Origin: Chloroflexota bacterium
Lineage (GTDB): Bacteria > Chloroflexota > Dehalococcoidia > Lucifugimonadales > Lucifugimonadaceae
Direction: 5' to 3'
NCBI GenBank assembly: GCA_027623655.1
Contig: JAQBVG010000002.1
Coordinates: 1-64,000, forward strand
DNA: 64,000 nt
Below the pieces are notes generated by a model. It made no database searches. It worked only from the letters and a program-made list of their open reading frames with translations, and had not been told where the DNA came from. Numbering within the stretch: position 1 is the first letter of the stretch; the number at the start of each line of letters is the position of its first letter. Position numbers and translations under genes: made by a program. Positions 28,024-39,168 of the stretch are shown here, in pieces.

Positions 28024-29343
28024 CTAGAGACTCGTAGGTCGTGCCCCTAATGTTATCGAGATCGCAATTTCAACACCGTCCCTGAATACACCAACAACGA
28101 TGTCATCACCCGGCGCGGTGTTCAGTGCAAGGTAGGCGACCAGGTCGTCCATTGACTTCATCTTCACGGAGTCGATCGACACAATGACGTCGCCGTCCCA
28201 ATTTTCACGACCTTCAATAAGATTACCGTTGCTCGAACGACTGCCAGAATCCTGGCGGATCCCGACCCCGTCAGCAGGTCCACCGGGTGAAACTCTCATG
28301 ACCATTGCGCCGGTGAGGTTGCCCGGAAGATTGGCGTTCTCTCGTATTTTTATACCTACATCCTCACCACTGATCCCCATGAGGGCGTACTCGTGACTTC
28401 CGTCTTCGATCAACGAAGGTACTATGCGACTTACGAGATCTGCAGGTACAGCGAAGCCAACACCGGAGTTCTGCCGGGAGTCGCTTTGTATCTGCGTGTT
28501 CACCCCGATCACTGCGCCATCCATATCGAGTAACGGTCCTCCGGAATTGCCTGGATTTATCGCAGTATCGGTCTGGACGACGGCCGGTATCTGGTAACGA
28601 GAAAACCCGCTGAACAGCGTTCGGCTAACCGCACTCACGATTCCGGTGGTCATGGTGAACTCTTCACCGAACGGGTTCCCTAGGGCGATAGCCATTTCAC
28701 CTGGCCGAAGATCCGAAGAACTGCCGATTTTGAGAGGTACAAGCTCATGTTCGACGTCCATGAGCCTTATGACGGCCAGATCGGAGTCGGGGTCGAAAGC
28801 CACCATTTCTGCCCTGTATTCCCGGCCGTTAAAGAATTTAACGGTTATCGAGTTCGCTCCCTGGACGACGTGGTAGTTCGTCACGACGTGACCTTCGGTG
28901 TCCCACACAAACCCGGATCCCGATCCCTCACGCAGCGAGGTCCCGACGCGGATGAACACGACCGATTGAACGGCGGTTTCGTAAATGCCAGCAAGATGTG
29001 TGCCCTGGGCGGCTACGATCTCTGCAGGTGTGAGTTCATTGAAGCCTATATCCGCTATTTCAGGTAACGCATCGCCCGCAGGGCCGTCAGTGGTGGTGTC
29101 CTCGAAGATTGCCTGAATCGGAGTGTTTGAAGCTCCGGCTTCCGTCACCGGTGAATCTGCCCCTCCCCTCGCCACCTGTCCGGTGAAGGTAGACGCGCTC
29201 GCATCGACATTGGCTACCTGTTCAGCAGTGGGCGTGAGAGGATCGCCGGCATCCGTTGATCCGCTACAGGCGACCACCGCGACCGTGGCGAGCGCGACTG
29301 CACCGCCGATGAAAAATTTCTTGAGATTGTTCAAAATATTCAT
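28024..29343 (-). CDS. HtrA/DegP-like S1C serine protease with PDZ domain, putative lipoprotein
   Basis: VVACSGS N-terminus, TNYHVVQ / DSDLAVIRL / NPGNSGGPLLDMDG triad motifs, C-terminal PDZ. Confidence 0.93.
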   Translation of the reverse strand: MNILNNLKKFFIGGAVALATVAVVACSGSTDAGDPLTPTAEQVANVDASASTFTGQVARGGADSPVTEAGASNTPIQAIFEDTTTDGPAGDALPEIADIGFNELTPAEIVAAQGTHLAGIYETAVQSVVFIRVGTSLREGSGSGFVWDTEGHVVTNYHVVQGANSITVKFFNGREYRAEMVAFDPDSDLAVIRLMDVEHELVPLKIGSSSDLRPGEMAIALGNPFGEEFTMTTGIVSAVSRTLFSGFSRYQIPAVVQTDTAINPGNSGGPLLDMDGAVIGVNTQIQSDSRQNSGVGFAVPADLVSRIVPSLIEDGSHEYALMGISGEDVGIKIRENANLPGNLTGAMVMRVSPGGPADGVGIRQDSGSRSSNGNLIEGRENWDGDVIVSIDSVKMKSMDDLVAYLALNTAPGDDIVVGVFRDGVEIAISITLGARPTSL

Positions 29344-29507
29344 AATAGATTCGATGCGCCGCTCGACCGATCGATCAGCCGCAGGCTAGTGAGAAGGTGA
29401 CATCTAACTTACGCGGCGAATGTGTAACAATTTTGTGGGTAAATACGAATCCGGAGGGCCGTCGTTCGTACTTGACGATCGCCGCAATCGGATCTAGAGC
29501 AACCTGT

Positions 29508-31289
29508 CTATCTCTGCCAGCCCGTTGCGATCGGAAGGCGGCGGTCTTTTCCAAATGCCAGTCCGGTGATCTTGACACCCGGAGGTGACTGGCGCCGCTT
29601 GTATTCGTTGATGTCGACGAGGCGAATGATGCGTCGAATTACGGCTTCACTGGCCCCACCCTCAGGCAGTGCCTGCTCATGTTGAATGATGAGATCGGGG
29701 GCCATTCGTTCTTCGATGTACATGTGAATCACTCGGTCCAGTTGATCGTACGGAGGAAGAGAGTCCTTATCCAGTTGGCCCGGTCGCAATTCGGCACTCG
29801 GTGGTTTATTGATGATCGCCTGCGGGATTGGCGAATTTGGACCCCGCTTGTTGCGGTGCTCGCTGAGTTCGTAGACCACTGTTTTTGGAACGTCTTTTAT
29901 CACCGCGTAGGCGCCCGCCATGTCTCCGTACAGAGTTGCATATCCTGTGGCCATCTCGGACTTGTTTCCGGTTGTCAGGACCAGCCAGCCAAACTTGTTG
30001 GCGACTGACATCATCAGGTTTCCTCGAATTCGTGACTGCGTGTTCTCTTCGGCCACTCCGGGTTCAGTGCCTTCGAACACCTCGCTGAGCATTTCTTCGA
30101 AGGCGGCATGACCGGGCTCAATCGGTATTCGCCACAGCTCGACGCCAAGACGAGAACAGAGCTCTCTGGCGTCGAGAAGGCTGCCTTCCGACGAGTAACG
30201 AGAAGGCAGAGATATACCGACAACGTTTTCAGGACCGATCGCGTCCGAAGCAATCGCGGTGACCAGCGCCGAATCGATCCCGCCAGAAACAGCGATCGCT
30301 ACCTTTTCGAATCCTGTCTTTCTTACATAGTCACGAGTTCCCAGCATGAGTGCTCGATACACGGCTTCCAGTCTGTCCAGTCGATGGATCGAAAGCCCGG
30401 AGAGTTGTGGGAGGTGTTCCCGAACCTTCACATCGAGTGCATATTCCGAGGGCTGTCCGATGGAATCGAGCTCATCCTGCGGAACGGCGTAAGCCTGGTG
30501 CCGGTCACGCAATTTTTCCAGGCGAACGATATCAATATCGGCTACCAGAAGTGCTTCCTCGAATCGTGCAGCGGTGCCGATCAGCTCGCCGTCCGGGCCC
30601 GCCAGCATACTGCCGCCATCGAAAACGAGCTCGTCCTGGCCTCCGACCTGGTTGGTGTAGAGCGTAAAAACCCTGTTTCGTCGGGATAGGTCGGTGACGA
30701 TATCGACACGGTGGCCCTGCTTGCCCGACTCGTAAGGTGAAGCGTTCAGATTGACGATTATGTCGGCACCTGCGGCACGTTGGACTTCTGAAGGTCCGAG
30801 CGGCTCCCAGATGTCCTCACAGATGTTGACCCCAACCTTGATCCCGCGGATTGTCAGGACCGGGCAAGCGTCACCTGTTGAGAAGTACCGACGCTCATCG
30901 AACACGCCGTAATTTGGAAGATGAATCTTTCGGTAAGTGGTGACAATTTTGCCCCTGTGGAGCACCGCCGCGGCGTTGTACAGCTTGCCGTTGCGCGAGT
31001 CGACAAAACCGACCACTGCGACGATCTCACCCACCGATGCGGCTATCCGACCCAGTGCTGCCCTGTTTGCCGTGATGAAGTTGTCGTAGAGTACGAGGTC
31101 CTCAGGTGGATAACCGGTGATCGTCAACTCGGGGAACGCAACGAGATCCGCGCCCTGGCCAAGCGCGAGCGAAATCCATTCCTCGATCAGAAGGGCGTTT
31201 CCGTCGATATCTCCAACCGTCGTGTTTATCTGTGCGGCGGCGACACGCAGTTTTTTTGTCGAACCTGAAGCGACGGGATCGAAAGTCAT
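29508..31289 (-). CDS. nadE: Glutamine-dependent NAD+ synthetase
   Basis: N-terminal nitrilase domain (LVAFPELTITGYPPEDL; GVNICEDIWEP) and C-terminal VAIAVSGGIDSALVTAIA. Confidence 0.95.
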   Translation of the reverse strand: MTFDPVASGSTKKLRVAAAQINTTVGDIDGNALLIEEWISLALGQGADLVAFPELTITGYPPEDLVLYDNFITANRAALGRIAASVGEIVAVVGFVDSRNGKLYNAAAVLHRGKIVTTYRKIHLPNYGVFDERRYFSTGDACPVLTIRGIKVGVNICEDIWEPLGPSEVQRAAGADIIVNLNASPYESGKQGHRVDIVTDLSRRNRVFTLYTNQVGGQDELVFDGGSMLAGPDGELIGTAARFEEALLVADIDIVRLEKLRDRHQAYAVPQDELDSIGQPSEYALDVKVREHLPQLSGLSIHRLDRLEAVYRALMLGTRDYVRKTGFEKVAIAVSGGIDSALVTAIASDAIGPENVVGISLPSRYSSEGSLLDARELCSRLGVELWRIPIEPGHAAFEEMLSEVFEGTEPGVAEENTQSRIRGNLMMSVANKFGWLVLTTGNKSEMATGYATLYGDMAGAYAVIKDVPKTVVYELSEHRNKRGPNSPIPQAIINKPPSAELRPGQLDKDSLPPYDQLDRVIHMYIEERMAPDLIIQHEQALPEGGASEAVIRRIIRLVDINEYKRRQSPPGVKITGLAFGKDRRLPIATGWQR

Positions 31290-31301
31290 TGTGATTCGAT
31301 T

Positions 31302-32816
31302 CTATCGTCGAGACTGGTCGCCGTCGTTTTTCCCTGCGAGCGCCATGATCGGAGGTCGAGCGTAGCCGCTAACTGTCGGTAGTTGTGAACTGCCCATCAA
31401 AAAGATGTCGATCTGACGCGCGCAGCGACGACCACTGGCGATCGCGTGCACCACCAGCGACTGACCCCGCTGCATGTCGCCGCAAGCGAAAACTTTGTCG
31501 ACGTTGGTCATCATTTTACCGTTGGCAGCCACGTTGCCCTGAGCGTCGTAATTTACGTCTAGCGCATCGAGCAGACCATCATGTTGGGGGTGGAGGAATC
31601 CCATCGCAAGAAACACTGCGTCTGCCTCGATTGTGAACTCGCTTCCAGGGACTTCGTTCATGCTGAACCTCCCTGTCTCATCATCCCGGATCCACTCAAC
31701 CCTCGCGCAGTCCATCCTAGTTAGATTCCCCTTATCGTCGCCGACAAACCGTTTGGTGACCACGTTGAAATCCCGGAAACCACCTTCCTCGTGCGCGCTT
31801 GACGTCCTGAAGATCGTCGGCCACTGAGGCCACGGATTTGCCTCCGTTCTTGTTTCCTGGGGGCGAGGCATGATTTCCATCTGGATCACGCTACTTGCGC
31901 CCTGGCGGTGCGTGGTGCCCAGGCAATCTGCTCCCGTGTCACCGCCACCGATTATTACGACGTTCTTGTTCACGACATCGATGTTTTCCTCCGGAGGGAA
32001 CTCCTGCCCGCGCAGTTTGCGGTTCTGCTGTGTCAGGAATTCCATAGCGAAGTACACACCCTTCAGGTCACGGCCTTCCACCGGCAAATCTCGGGGCACA
32101 GTGGACCCACCTGAAAGACAGATTGCGTCGAACTCCGCGTGAAGCTCTTCGTGGGTAATGTCGACCCCGACATTTGTGTTCACGCGGAACACGACACCCT
32201 CGTCGCGCAACTGATTCGCACGCCGCTCGACGACACTCTTCTCGAGCTTGAATTCAGGGATGCCCAGCGCGAGCAGTCCACCGATGAATTCGTTTCGTTC
32301 AAAAACGGTCACGGTGTGTCCTGCGCGTGCCAGTTGTTGCGCGGCGGCCAACCCGGCCGGTCCCGACCCCACAACCGCAACTTTCTTTCCAGTTTTTTGA
32401 GCTGCAGGCTCGGGTTTGATCCATCCTTCTTTCCAGCCGCGATCGGCAATGGCTTTTTCGATCATTTCGATCGTTACAGGATCTGAATTGATCGACAGGG
32501 TGCAGGACGATTCACATGGGGCAGGGCAAACCCGACCAGTGAATTCTGGAAAATTGTTAGTCGCGTGAAGACGATGGATCGCCTCCTCCCAGTTGCCGTG
32601 ATAGACGAAATCATTGAACTCGGGAATCAAGTTCCCCAGTGGGCAACCTCCGTTACAAAACGGTACACCGCAATCCATACAGCGACTCGCCTGTCGACGA
32701 GCGTCAGAATCATTCCACGCCAGATAGACCTCTGACCAGTCGTTAATTCGTTCGGCCTTGCCACGGCGCGGTGGTGTGCGACGACCAGCCTCCATGAACC
32801 CAGTTACTTTACCCAC
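31302..32816 (-). CDS. gltD: Glutamate synthase small subunit
   Basis: GTG start gives MGKVTGFMEAGRR; RQASRCMDCGVPFC, GSGPAGLAAAQQLARAGHTVTVFE; 8-nt overlap with gltB. Confidence 0.95.
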   Translation of the reverse strand: MGKVTGFMEAGRRTPPRRGKAERINDWSEVYLAWNDSDARRQASRCMDCGVPFCNGGCPLGNLIPEFNDFVYHGNWEEAIHRLHATNNFPEFTGRVCPAPCESSCTLSINSDPVTIEMIEKAIADRGWKEGWIKPEPAAQKTGKKVAVVGSGPAGLAAAQQLARAGHTVTVFERNEFIGGLLALGIPEFKLEKSVVERRANQLRDEGVVFRVNTNVGVDITHEELHAEFDAICLSGGSTVPRDLPVEGRDLKGVYFAMEFLTQQNRKLRGQEFPPEENIDVVNKNVVIIGGGDTGADCLGTTHRQGASSVIQMEIMPRPQETRTEANPWPQWPTIFRTSSAHEEGGFRDFNVVTKRFVGDDKGNLTRMDCARVEWIRDDETGRFSMNEVPGSEFTIEADAVFLAMGFLHPQHDGLLDALDVNYDAQGNVAANGKMMTNVDKVFACGDMQRGQSLVVHAIASGRRCARQIDIFLMGSSQLPTVSGYARPPIMALAGKNDGDQSRR

Positions 32817-35800
32817 GACTGCCAACCTCTTCCCTGGTGCCAGGTGTTCCGTCCAAATTGCCGCCAACACCATTTGCCGCCGACCTGGCTGCCTGTCCAC
32901 GTAGCACCCGAGCGTAGTCTCGTGGGAGTACTTTTTTAAACTGCTTTACCGAGGTCGACCAGTCGGCAAGCAGCCGTGCCGCAAGCTTGCTATCCGTGTA
33001 TTCGAAGTGATTCTGGATCATGCTCCTGAGTTCACGGTCGTCATCGGAACCGGGTACTACGTCGAGAAGGTCCGCAATCGCGCGGTTAAACCTGGAGTTG
33101 AACGATCCATCTACATCGATAACGTAGGCCACTCCACCGCTCATGCCTGCTCCAAAGTTTCGACCCGTTTTACCCAGAACTGCAACACGACCGCCCGTCA
33201 TGTACTCGCAACCGTGATCGCCGACCCCCTCGACGACTGCATGAGCTGCCGAGTTACGAACCGCAAATCGTTCTCCGGCGAGTCCGTTCACATACGCCTC
33301 TCCGCCTGTCGAACCGTACAGGGCGACGTTACCGATAATGATGTTATCTTCAGCATCGTATGAACTGTTCGCTGGTGGTGTAATTATGAGCCGACCTCCG
33401 GAAAGGCCCTTTCCGAAGTAGTCGTTGGCATCACCTTCGATTTTGAAGGTAATACCTTTGACAGCCCAGGCACCGAAACTCTGCCCGGCCGATCCCTGGA
33501 ATGTGAAGTTGATAGCACCGTTGAGGAGACCCTCTTCACCGTGTTTCTTTGCGATTATTCCGCTCAACGTGGCGCCGACCGTGCGGTTGGTATTTTTAAC
33601 CTGCAGAGTCTGATTTACGGTCTTGCCTTCTTCAATTGCGGGCCGTGCCAGCTCGATCAACCGGTTGTCTAATGACTTGTTCAGACCGTGATCCTGCAGT
33701 ATCTGCTGGTAGGCGTGGTCGCTCGGCAGCACGTCCGGTTTCATGATGATCGGGGAAAGGTTGAGAGTTTTCGCCTTCCAGTGGTTGATATCGTCGCGGA
33801 CCTTCAGCCTGTCGACACGACCGATCATTTCGTTGACCGTGCGGAATCCCATCTTTGCCATGTGTTCGCGCAGACCTTCGGCGAGGAACATGAAGTAGTT
33901 GACAACGGCATCGGGGGTACCGGCAAACTTTTTGCGTAGCTCAGGGTCTTGAGTAGCGACACCAACCGAGCAGGTGTTCAGGTGGCATTTGCGTAACATG
34001 ATGCAACCCATCGAGATCAGTGCACCTGTGGCGATACCCCACTCCTCGGCTCCCAACAAAGCCGCCATCAGGACGTCTCGCGATGTCTTCATCTGGCCGT
34101 CGGTCTGCACCACGATCCGGTCTCGCAGCCCATTTGCAACGAGGACCTGCTGAGTTTCAGCCACACCAAGTTCCCATGGCAGCCCGGCATGGCGAATCGA
34201 ACTTAGCGGCGAAGCGCCAGTACCGCCAGAATCGCCAGAAATCAGAACTACATCGCCCTTACCCTTGGCCACTCCAGCCGCGATGATTCCGACACCGGCA
34301 GCTGACACAAGCTTGACGTGGACGCGTGAATCGGGATTCACGCTTTTCAGGTCGTGAATAAGTTGTGCAAGGTCCTCGATCGAGTAGATATCGTGATGCG
34401 GCGGTGGCGAAATCAACTCCACGCCGGGTGTCGTCTTCCTTATGTATGCGATGTAGTCCGAAATCTTCCGACCCGGGATTTCACCGCCTTCACCGGGTTT
34501 CGCACCCTGCGCCATCTTGATCTGGAGATCTCTGGCGTTGACCAGATAGTTGGTCGTCACACCGAATCGACCAGATGCCACCTGTTTGACGGCGCTTGAA
34601 CGTGAATCGCCGTTTGCGTCTGGTGAGAACCGAACCGGATCCTCCCCGCCCTCGCCGGTGTTCGACCGAGCATTTATACGGTTCGTCGCGATGGCCAGTG
34701 TCTCGTGGGCCTCGCGGCTGATTGACCCAAGCGAAATCGCGCCCGTGGCAAACCGCTCTGCGATCACCGAGGCGGGTTCCACTTCGTCGAGGGGGATGGG
34801 ATCACCGAAGATCGGCTCCAGCATGTTGCGGATCGTGACGTGCTCTTCACCTTCTTCGTCCGAGGCGGACTCAAACTGCTTGAACACCTCTGGATCGTTC
34901 CGGGTGACTGCGTCCTGTAAAAACGCGATCGTGTCCGGATTCCACATATGTCGTTCGCCGGTCGCTCTCCAGAGGTACAGACCACCGAGATCGAGTTTCA
35001 GGTTGGAGGGGATGCTGTCAGGGGAGTAAGCGCGCGAATGGTTCGCCAGTACATCAAGAGCGATTTCTTCTGTGCCAATCCCGCTGATGCGCGAGACGGT
35101 CCATGTGAAGAACTCGTTGACGAGCTCTTTTGAGAGTCCGAGCGCTTCAAATATCTGGGCGCCGATATAGCCCTGAAGGGTTGAAATTCCCATTTTGGCC
35201 ATCGTCTTAACGACGCCTTCTTCGATGGCTTCACGGAAGTTCTCTTCAGCCCTGTCCTGCCCGGGAATTCTCTCTTCAGCGGTCGGCCGTAACCGCAAAC
35301 CCACGATGGTTTCCATCGCGAGGTACGGATTTACCGCCGATGCGCCGTAGCCGAAAAGAGTTGCAAAATGGTGGACTTCCCGTGGTTCACCCGACTCGAC
35401 GATGATGTCGGCCTCTGCACGGGTCCTTTCACGAATCAGGTGGTGATGCACCGCACCGGTTGCGAGCAGCGAGGGTATGAACGCGTGCTCAGGATCGACA
35501 CCGCGGTCGGAAAGGATCAGCAGAGTGTAACCATCTTCGATGGCGCTGCTGGCCTCTGCCCGGATTCGGTCGAGTGCCACATTTAGTGCGTCTGTTCCGC
35601 CGGATACCGGGAACAGTGTCGAGATCGTCTTTGCTTTGACTCCCGGACGGGTCGATGCCTTTATTTTTGCCAACTCAGCGTTTCGCAGTACCGGATGGTC
35701 GATGCGAAGCGTCCGACAATGCAACGGTGTTGTTTCGAAGATGTTCGTTCTGCGGCCTGCGGGTACGGCGCGCTGCGTTACCAACTGCTCGCGAATCGCG

Positions 35801-37464
35801 TCCAGGGGAGGGTTCGAAACCTGTGCGAACGCCTGCTTGAAATAAGCGAACAGGGTTTGTGGCTTGTCAGAGAGGACGGCCAGAGGCGCGTCATTGCCCA
35901 TCGAGCCCTGGGGCTGGTGCGCCGTGATAGACATCGGACGGATCAACAAGCTCAGATCTTCACGGGAATAACCGAATGCCATTTGCCGACTGACAAGGGT
36001 TTTGATGTCTGTTCCAGGAACATTTTCGGCTTCTGGCAGAGATTCGATCGTTTCACGATTCTCCTCAAGCCATTCGCCGTAAGGATGCTGGCTTGAAATC
36101 CGATCGATGACTTCGTCTGGCTCGACGATACGCTGTTGCTTGAAATCGATCAGGAACATACGGCCCGGTTCGAGGCGCGAACGATATTTGATGTCTTTGG
36201 GATCAATGTTCAGCACGCCAGATTCGGATGCCATCACCAGTAGATCGTCGTTCGTGACCCAGTAGCGGAACGGTCGCAGACCGTTCCTGTCGAGAACGGC
36301 GCCAACCGCGTCGCCATCGGTGAACACGATCATTGCAGGGCCGTCCCACGGCTCCATGATGTTGCCGTGGTACTCGTAGAAATCCTTCACCTTCTGTGGC
36401 ATCGACTCGTGTCCAAACCAGGCGGCGGGCAGCAGCATTGCCGCGGTGTGTTCGACTGAACGGCCGGTCATGCGAAGAAGCTCGAACACGTTATCGAGCG
36501 AGGCGGTGTCTGATGGGTTGTCTGCTTCACAGATCGGAGTCAGCCGGGAGATCCTGTCGCCGAACAACGGCGATTGGAGCGTCCGCTCTCTCGCCTGCAT
36601 CCAGTTGCGGTTGCCCCTGACGGTATTGATTTCACCGTTGTGGGCCAGCATCCGGTAAGGATGGGCCAATTTCCATGAGCCGAGCGTGTTCGTCGAGAAC
36701 CGGGAGTGGACCAGGCCGAACGCACTGACCATCCTCGGATCCTGCAGATCGATGAAGAACTTACCAAGTTGATCGGTAAGGAGCATGCCCTTGTAGATGA
36801 GGGTGCGTGATGACCACGAGCAGACATAGAACTCGCGAAGCAACGTCTTCCGGGTTTCCGGGTCCTGCTCGGCGTTTAACAACTGCTTCTCGGCAGTCTT
36901 TCGTGCGAGGTACAGGCGGCGCTCCAGATCATCGCCCTCAAGACCGTCCGGCGCCACAACAAATAGCTGGGCAAACTCCGGCATGATCGCGCGGGCAGTG
37001 ACTCCAATTGCGGCAGGGTCGACTGGTACATCACGCCAACCCAGGACCTTCATGCCGTTGTCAATGCTTGCCGATTCCAGCGCGGTGCGAGCGGCCATGT
37101 TTAGCGACTGGTCGTTTGGAAGGAAACACATTGCAACGCCGTAACGACCCGCTTCAGGGAGGTTAATTCCTGCCTCCTGCGCCACCGAATTTATGAACCT
37201 GTCGGGCATTTGAATGGTGATACCCGCACCGTCTCCGGTCAGGGGGTCTGCCCCGGCGGCTCCGCGGTGACCGAGGTTGACCAACACCTCAAGCGCCTGA
37301 TCGATGATCTTGCGGGATCGCTCACCAGTGATATTGGCGACCATTCCGACGCCACACGCGTCGCGCTCCAGCTCAGGGACGTACAACCCGCGTTCACCAA
37401 TGTCTGTAAAATCGGGCAGCGTCGTCTCAGGTAGCTGATTAAAAATATTCCGGACTTCGGTCAT
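32809..37464 (-). CDS. gltB: Glutamate synthase large subunit
   Basis: DACGVGMVANITGERSR, HSRFSTNTLGSWKLAHPYRMLAHNGEINTVRGN, GGTGASPLSSIRHAGLPWELGVAE. Confidence 0.97.
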   Translation of the reverse strand: MTEVRNIFNQLPETTLPDFTDIGERGLYVPELERDACGVGMVANITGERSRKIIDQALEVLVNLGHRGAAGADPLTGDGAGITIQMPDRFINSVAQEAGINLPEAGRYGVAMCFLPNDQSLNMAARTALESASIDNGMKVLGWRDVPVDPAAIGVTARAIMPEFAQLFVVAPDGLEGDDLERRLYLARKTAEKQLLNAEQDPETRKTLLREFYVCSWSSRTLIYKGMLLTDQLGKFFIDLQDPRMVSAFGLVHSRFSTNTLGSWKLAHPYRMLAHNGEINTVRGNRNWMQARERTLQSPLFGDRISRLTPICEADNPSDTASLDNVFELLRMTGRSVEHTAAMLLPAAWFGHESMPQKVKDFYEYHGNIMEPWDGPAMIVFTDGDAVGAVLDRNGLRPFRYWVTNDDLLVMASESGVLNIDPKDIKYRSRLEPGRMFLIDFKQQRIVEPDEVIDRISSQHPYGEWLEENRETIESLPEAENVPGTDIKTLVSRQMAFGYSREDLSLLIRPMSITAHQPQGSMGNDAPLAVLSDKPQTLFAYFKQAFAQVSNPPLDAIREQLVTQRAVPAGRRTNIFETTPLHCRTLRIDHPVLRNAELAKIKASTRPGVKAKTISTLFPVSGGTDALNVALDRIRAEASSAIEDGYTLLILSDRGVDPEHAFIPSLLATGAVHHHLIRERTRAEADIIVESGEPREVHHFATLFGYGASAVNPYLAMETIVGLRLRPTAEERIPGQDRAEENFREAIEEGVVKTMAKMGISTLQGYIGAQIFEALGLSKELVNEFFTWTVSRISGIGTEEIALDVLANHSRAYSPDSIPSNLKLDLGGLYLWRATGERHMWNPDTIAFLQDAVTRNDPEVFKQFESASDEEGEEHVTIRNMLEPIFGDPIPLDEVEPASVIAERFATGAISLGSISREAHETLAIATNRINARSNTGEGGEDPVRFSPDANGDSRSSAVKQVASGRFGVTTNYLVNARDLQIKMAQGAKPGEGGEIPGRKISDYIAYIRKTTPGVELISPPPHHDIYSIEDLAQLIHDLKSVNPDSRVHVKLVSAAGVGIIAAGVAKGKGDVVLISGDSGGTGASPLSSIRHAGLPWELGVAETQQVLVANGLRDRIVVQTDGQMKTSRDVLMAALLGAEEWGIATGALISMGCIMLRKCHLNTCSVGVATQDPELRKKFAGTPDAVVNYFMFLAEGLREHMAKMGFRTVNEMIGRVDRLKVRDDINHWKAKTLNLSPIIMKPDVLPSDHAYQQILQDHGLNKSLDNRLIELARPAIEEGKTVNQTLQVKNTNRTVGATLSGIIAKKHGEEGLLNGAINFTFQGSAGQSFGAWAVKGITFKIEGDANDYFGKGLSGGRLIITPPANSSYDAEDNIIIGNVALYGSTGGEAYVNGLAGERFAVRNSAAHAVVEGVGDHGCEYMTGGRVAVLGKTGRNFGAGMSGGVAYVIDVDGSFNSRFNRAIADLLDVVPGSDDDRELRSMIQNHFEYTDSKLAARLLADWSTSVKQFKKVLPRDYARVLRGQAARSAANGVGGNLDGTPGTREEVGSRG

Positions 37465-37511
37465 GTTTTTCCTGGCGCAAAGATTCTATCGGTCAAGCTG
37501 GGATACCGACC

Positions 37512-38876
37512 TTACAGGTTTCGGTACTTCTCAACTTCGTAGTCGGTCACTGTATTGCTAAATTGCTGCCACTCAAGTCGTTTGTTTGCGAGGAAGTTTT
37601 CTTTCACGATCGGCCCAAGGGCGTGCTCAAGTAAGTCGCTGTCCTCCGCCAGGCGTATGGCTTCCTCCAGCGATCTTGGCAGGCGGACCACGCCACGATC
37701 GTTCAGTTCGGAATCGGACATCCGATAAACATCTGCCTCAAGAGGCTCTGGTAGTGGCATGTTTTTCTCGATTCCGTCGAGACCAGCAGCCAGCAGGACC
37801 GAGAACAACAGGTAGGGGTTTGCCGCTGGGTCTGGCGCACGGTATTCGACACGTATGCTTTCCTCGCGTCCCGGCCGATACGTCGGCACCCTGATGAGGT
37901 CGCCGAAATTACCGGTTGTCCATGAAGCAAATATCGGTGCCTCAAGACCCGGCAACAACCGTTTGTAGGAATTGACCCACTGGTTAGTCACGACACAGAT
38001 TTCGGCGGCGTGACGCATCAAACCGGCAATAAATTGTCGACCAATTTCGGAAAGATTGAGATCGGCGTCGGCATCGAAAAAGGCATTGTCGTCGCCTCTG
38101 AAAAGCGACATGTGCGTGTGCATTCCGGAGCCGTGGCGGTCACCGAACGGCCGGGGCATGAACGTCGCGTACCCTCCGTCGGCGGCAGCCAGCTCTTTTG
38201 CGATCACCTTGAATGTGATCACCGAATCGGCCATTGTTAGAGCGTTCGTGTGGCGGAGGTCAATTTCGTGTTGACCGCTCCCCACTTCATGGTGGCTGTG
38301 CTTTACGGGTATGCCCATTTGCTCGAGGGTCAACACTATGTCTCGACGGAGATCGGCACCTGTGCCGTCGACAGACGTCTGGTCGAAGTATCCACCCTTG
38401 TCCTGGTTAACCTCACGGTCTGGACCGTTCACTCCGCAGTAGTACTCGATTTCGGGTGCGACGTAGAACGTAAGGCCCATTTCGTAGGCTCGTGCGATAT
38501 TTCGGCGGAGGACCTGCCTTCCGTCGGTGACCGATTTATCACCCGACACCGTTTCAATATCGCAAAATAGCCTGGCGACCGCGTTTTTGCTCGGGCGCCA
38601 TGGCAAAACCTGGAACGTGGACGGGTCCGGCATGGCGACCATGTCTGTCTCATCGGCCCTGGTCAATCCCTCGACTGAAGCACCGTCGAAGCTGGCTCCG
38701 TTCCGAAGTACACCTTCGAGTTCGTCAACCGTAATTGCGAATCCTTTCAGTGTGCCAAGGATGTCGGTGAACCACAGCCTGATGAATTTCACGTCATGCT
38801 CGCGCGCCGAGAACAGGACGTATTTAATCGCCTCTTCGTCTATTCCCGGACGTATGTTTTCGGCAGTTTGGGTCAT
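37512..38876 (-). CDS. glnA: Glutamine synthetase
   Basis: VKFIRLWFTDILGTLKG, FDGASVEG, APEIEYY, MPRPFGDRHGSGMHTHMSL, adenylylation-region-like terminus. Confidence 0.96.
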   Translation of the reverse strand: MTQTAENIRPGIDEEAIKYVLFSAREHDVKFIRLWFTDILGTLKGFAITVDELEGVLRNGASFDGASVEGLTRADETDMVAMPDPSTFQVLPWRPSKNAVARLFCDIETVSGDKSVTDGRQVLRRNIARAYEMGLTFYVAPEIEYYCGVNGPDREVNQDKGGYFDQTSVDGTGADLRRDIVLTLEQMGIPVKHSHHEVGSGQHEIDLRHTNALTMADSVITFKVIAKELAAADGGYATFMPRPFGDRHGSGMHTHMSLFRGDDNAFFDADADLNLSEIGRQFIAGLMRHAAEICVVTNQWVNSYKRLLPGLEAPIFASWTTGNFGDLIRVPTYRPGREESIRVEYRAPDPAANPYLLFSVLLAAGLDGIEKNMPLPEPLEADVYRMSDSELNDRGVVRLPRSLEEAIRLAEDSDLLEHALGPIVKENFLANKRLEWQQFSNTVTDYEVEKYRNL

Positions 38877-38977
38877 GGTTGAACTGGCTAACGCAGTAAT
38901 TGGCGCGCGGTCGCTCGCACCGACCTCCCCTTCGACGTGGTCACTGGTCGATGGGGGAGTATTTGAAAATGTTTTCC

Positions 38978-38991
38978 GATTGTAAACAATC
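38978..38991. promoter_or_regulatory. Inverted repeat GATTGT-AA-ACAATC between the GlnR-like gene and glnA
   Basis: 6-bp perfect dyad about 100 nt upstream of the glnA start. Confidence 0.3.
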
Positions 38992-39168
38992 TAATTTGTG
39001 AGTGAAGCCCGGGATTATCTCTGGGTCTCCTGCAACTATTCGATAAAAAGAGTGGATCAACTATTTTGCTCTCGTGCGTGCGCTATACGCGCGCTACCTT
39101 TTACAGAAATGTTTCAATAGTTGGTTGTTTAGTCCTCACAGTTCCGGATTGGCTGAATTTTCGTACGT

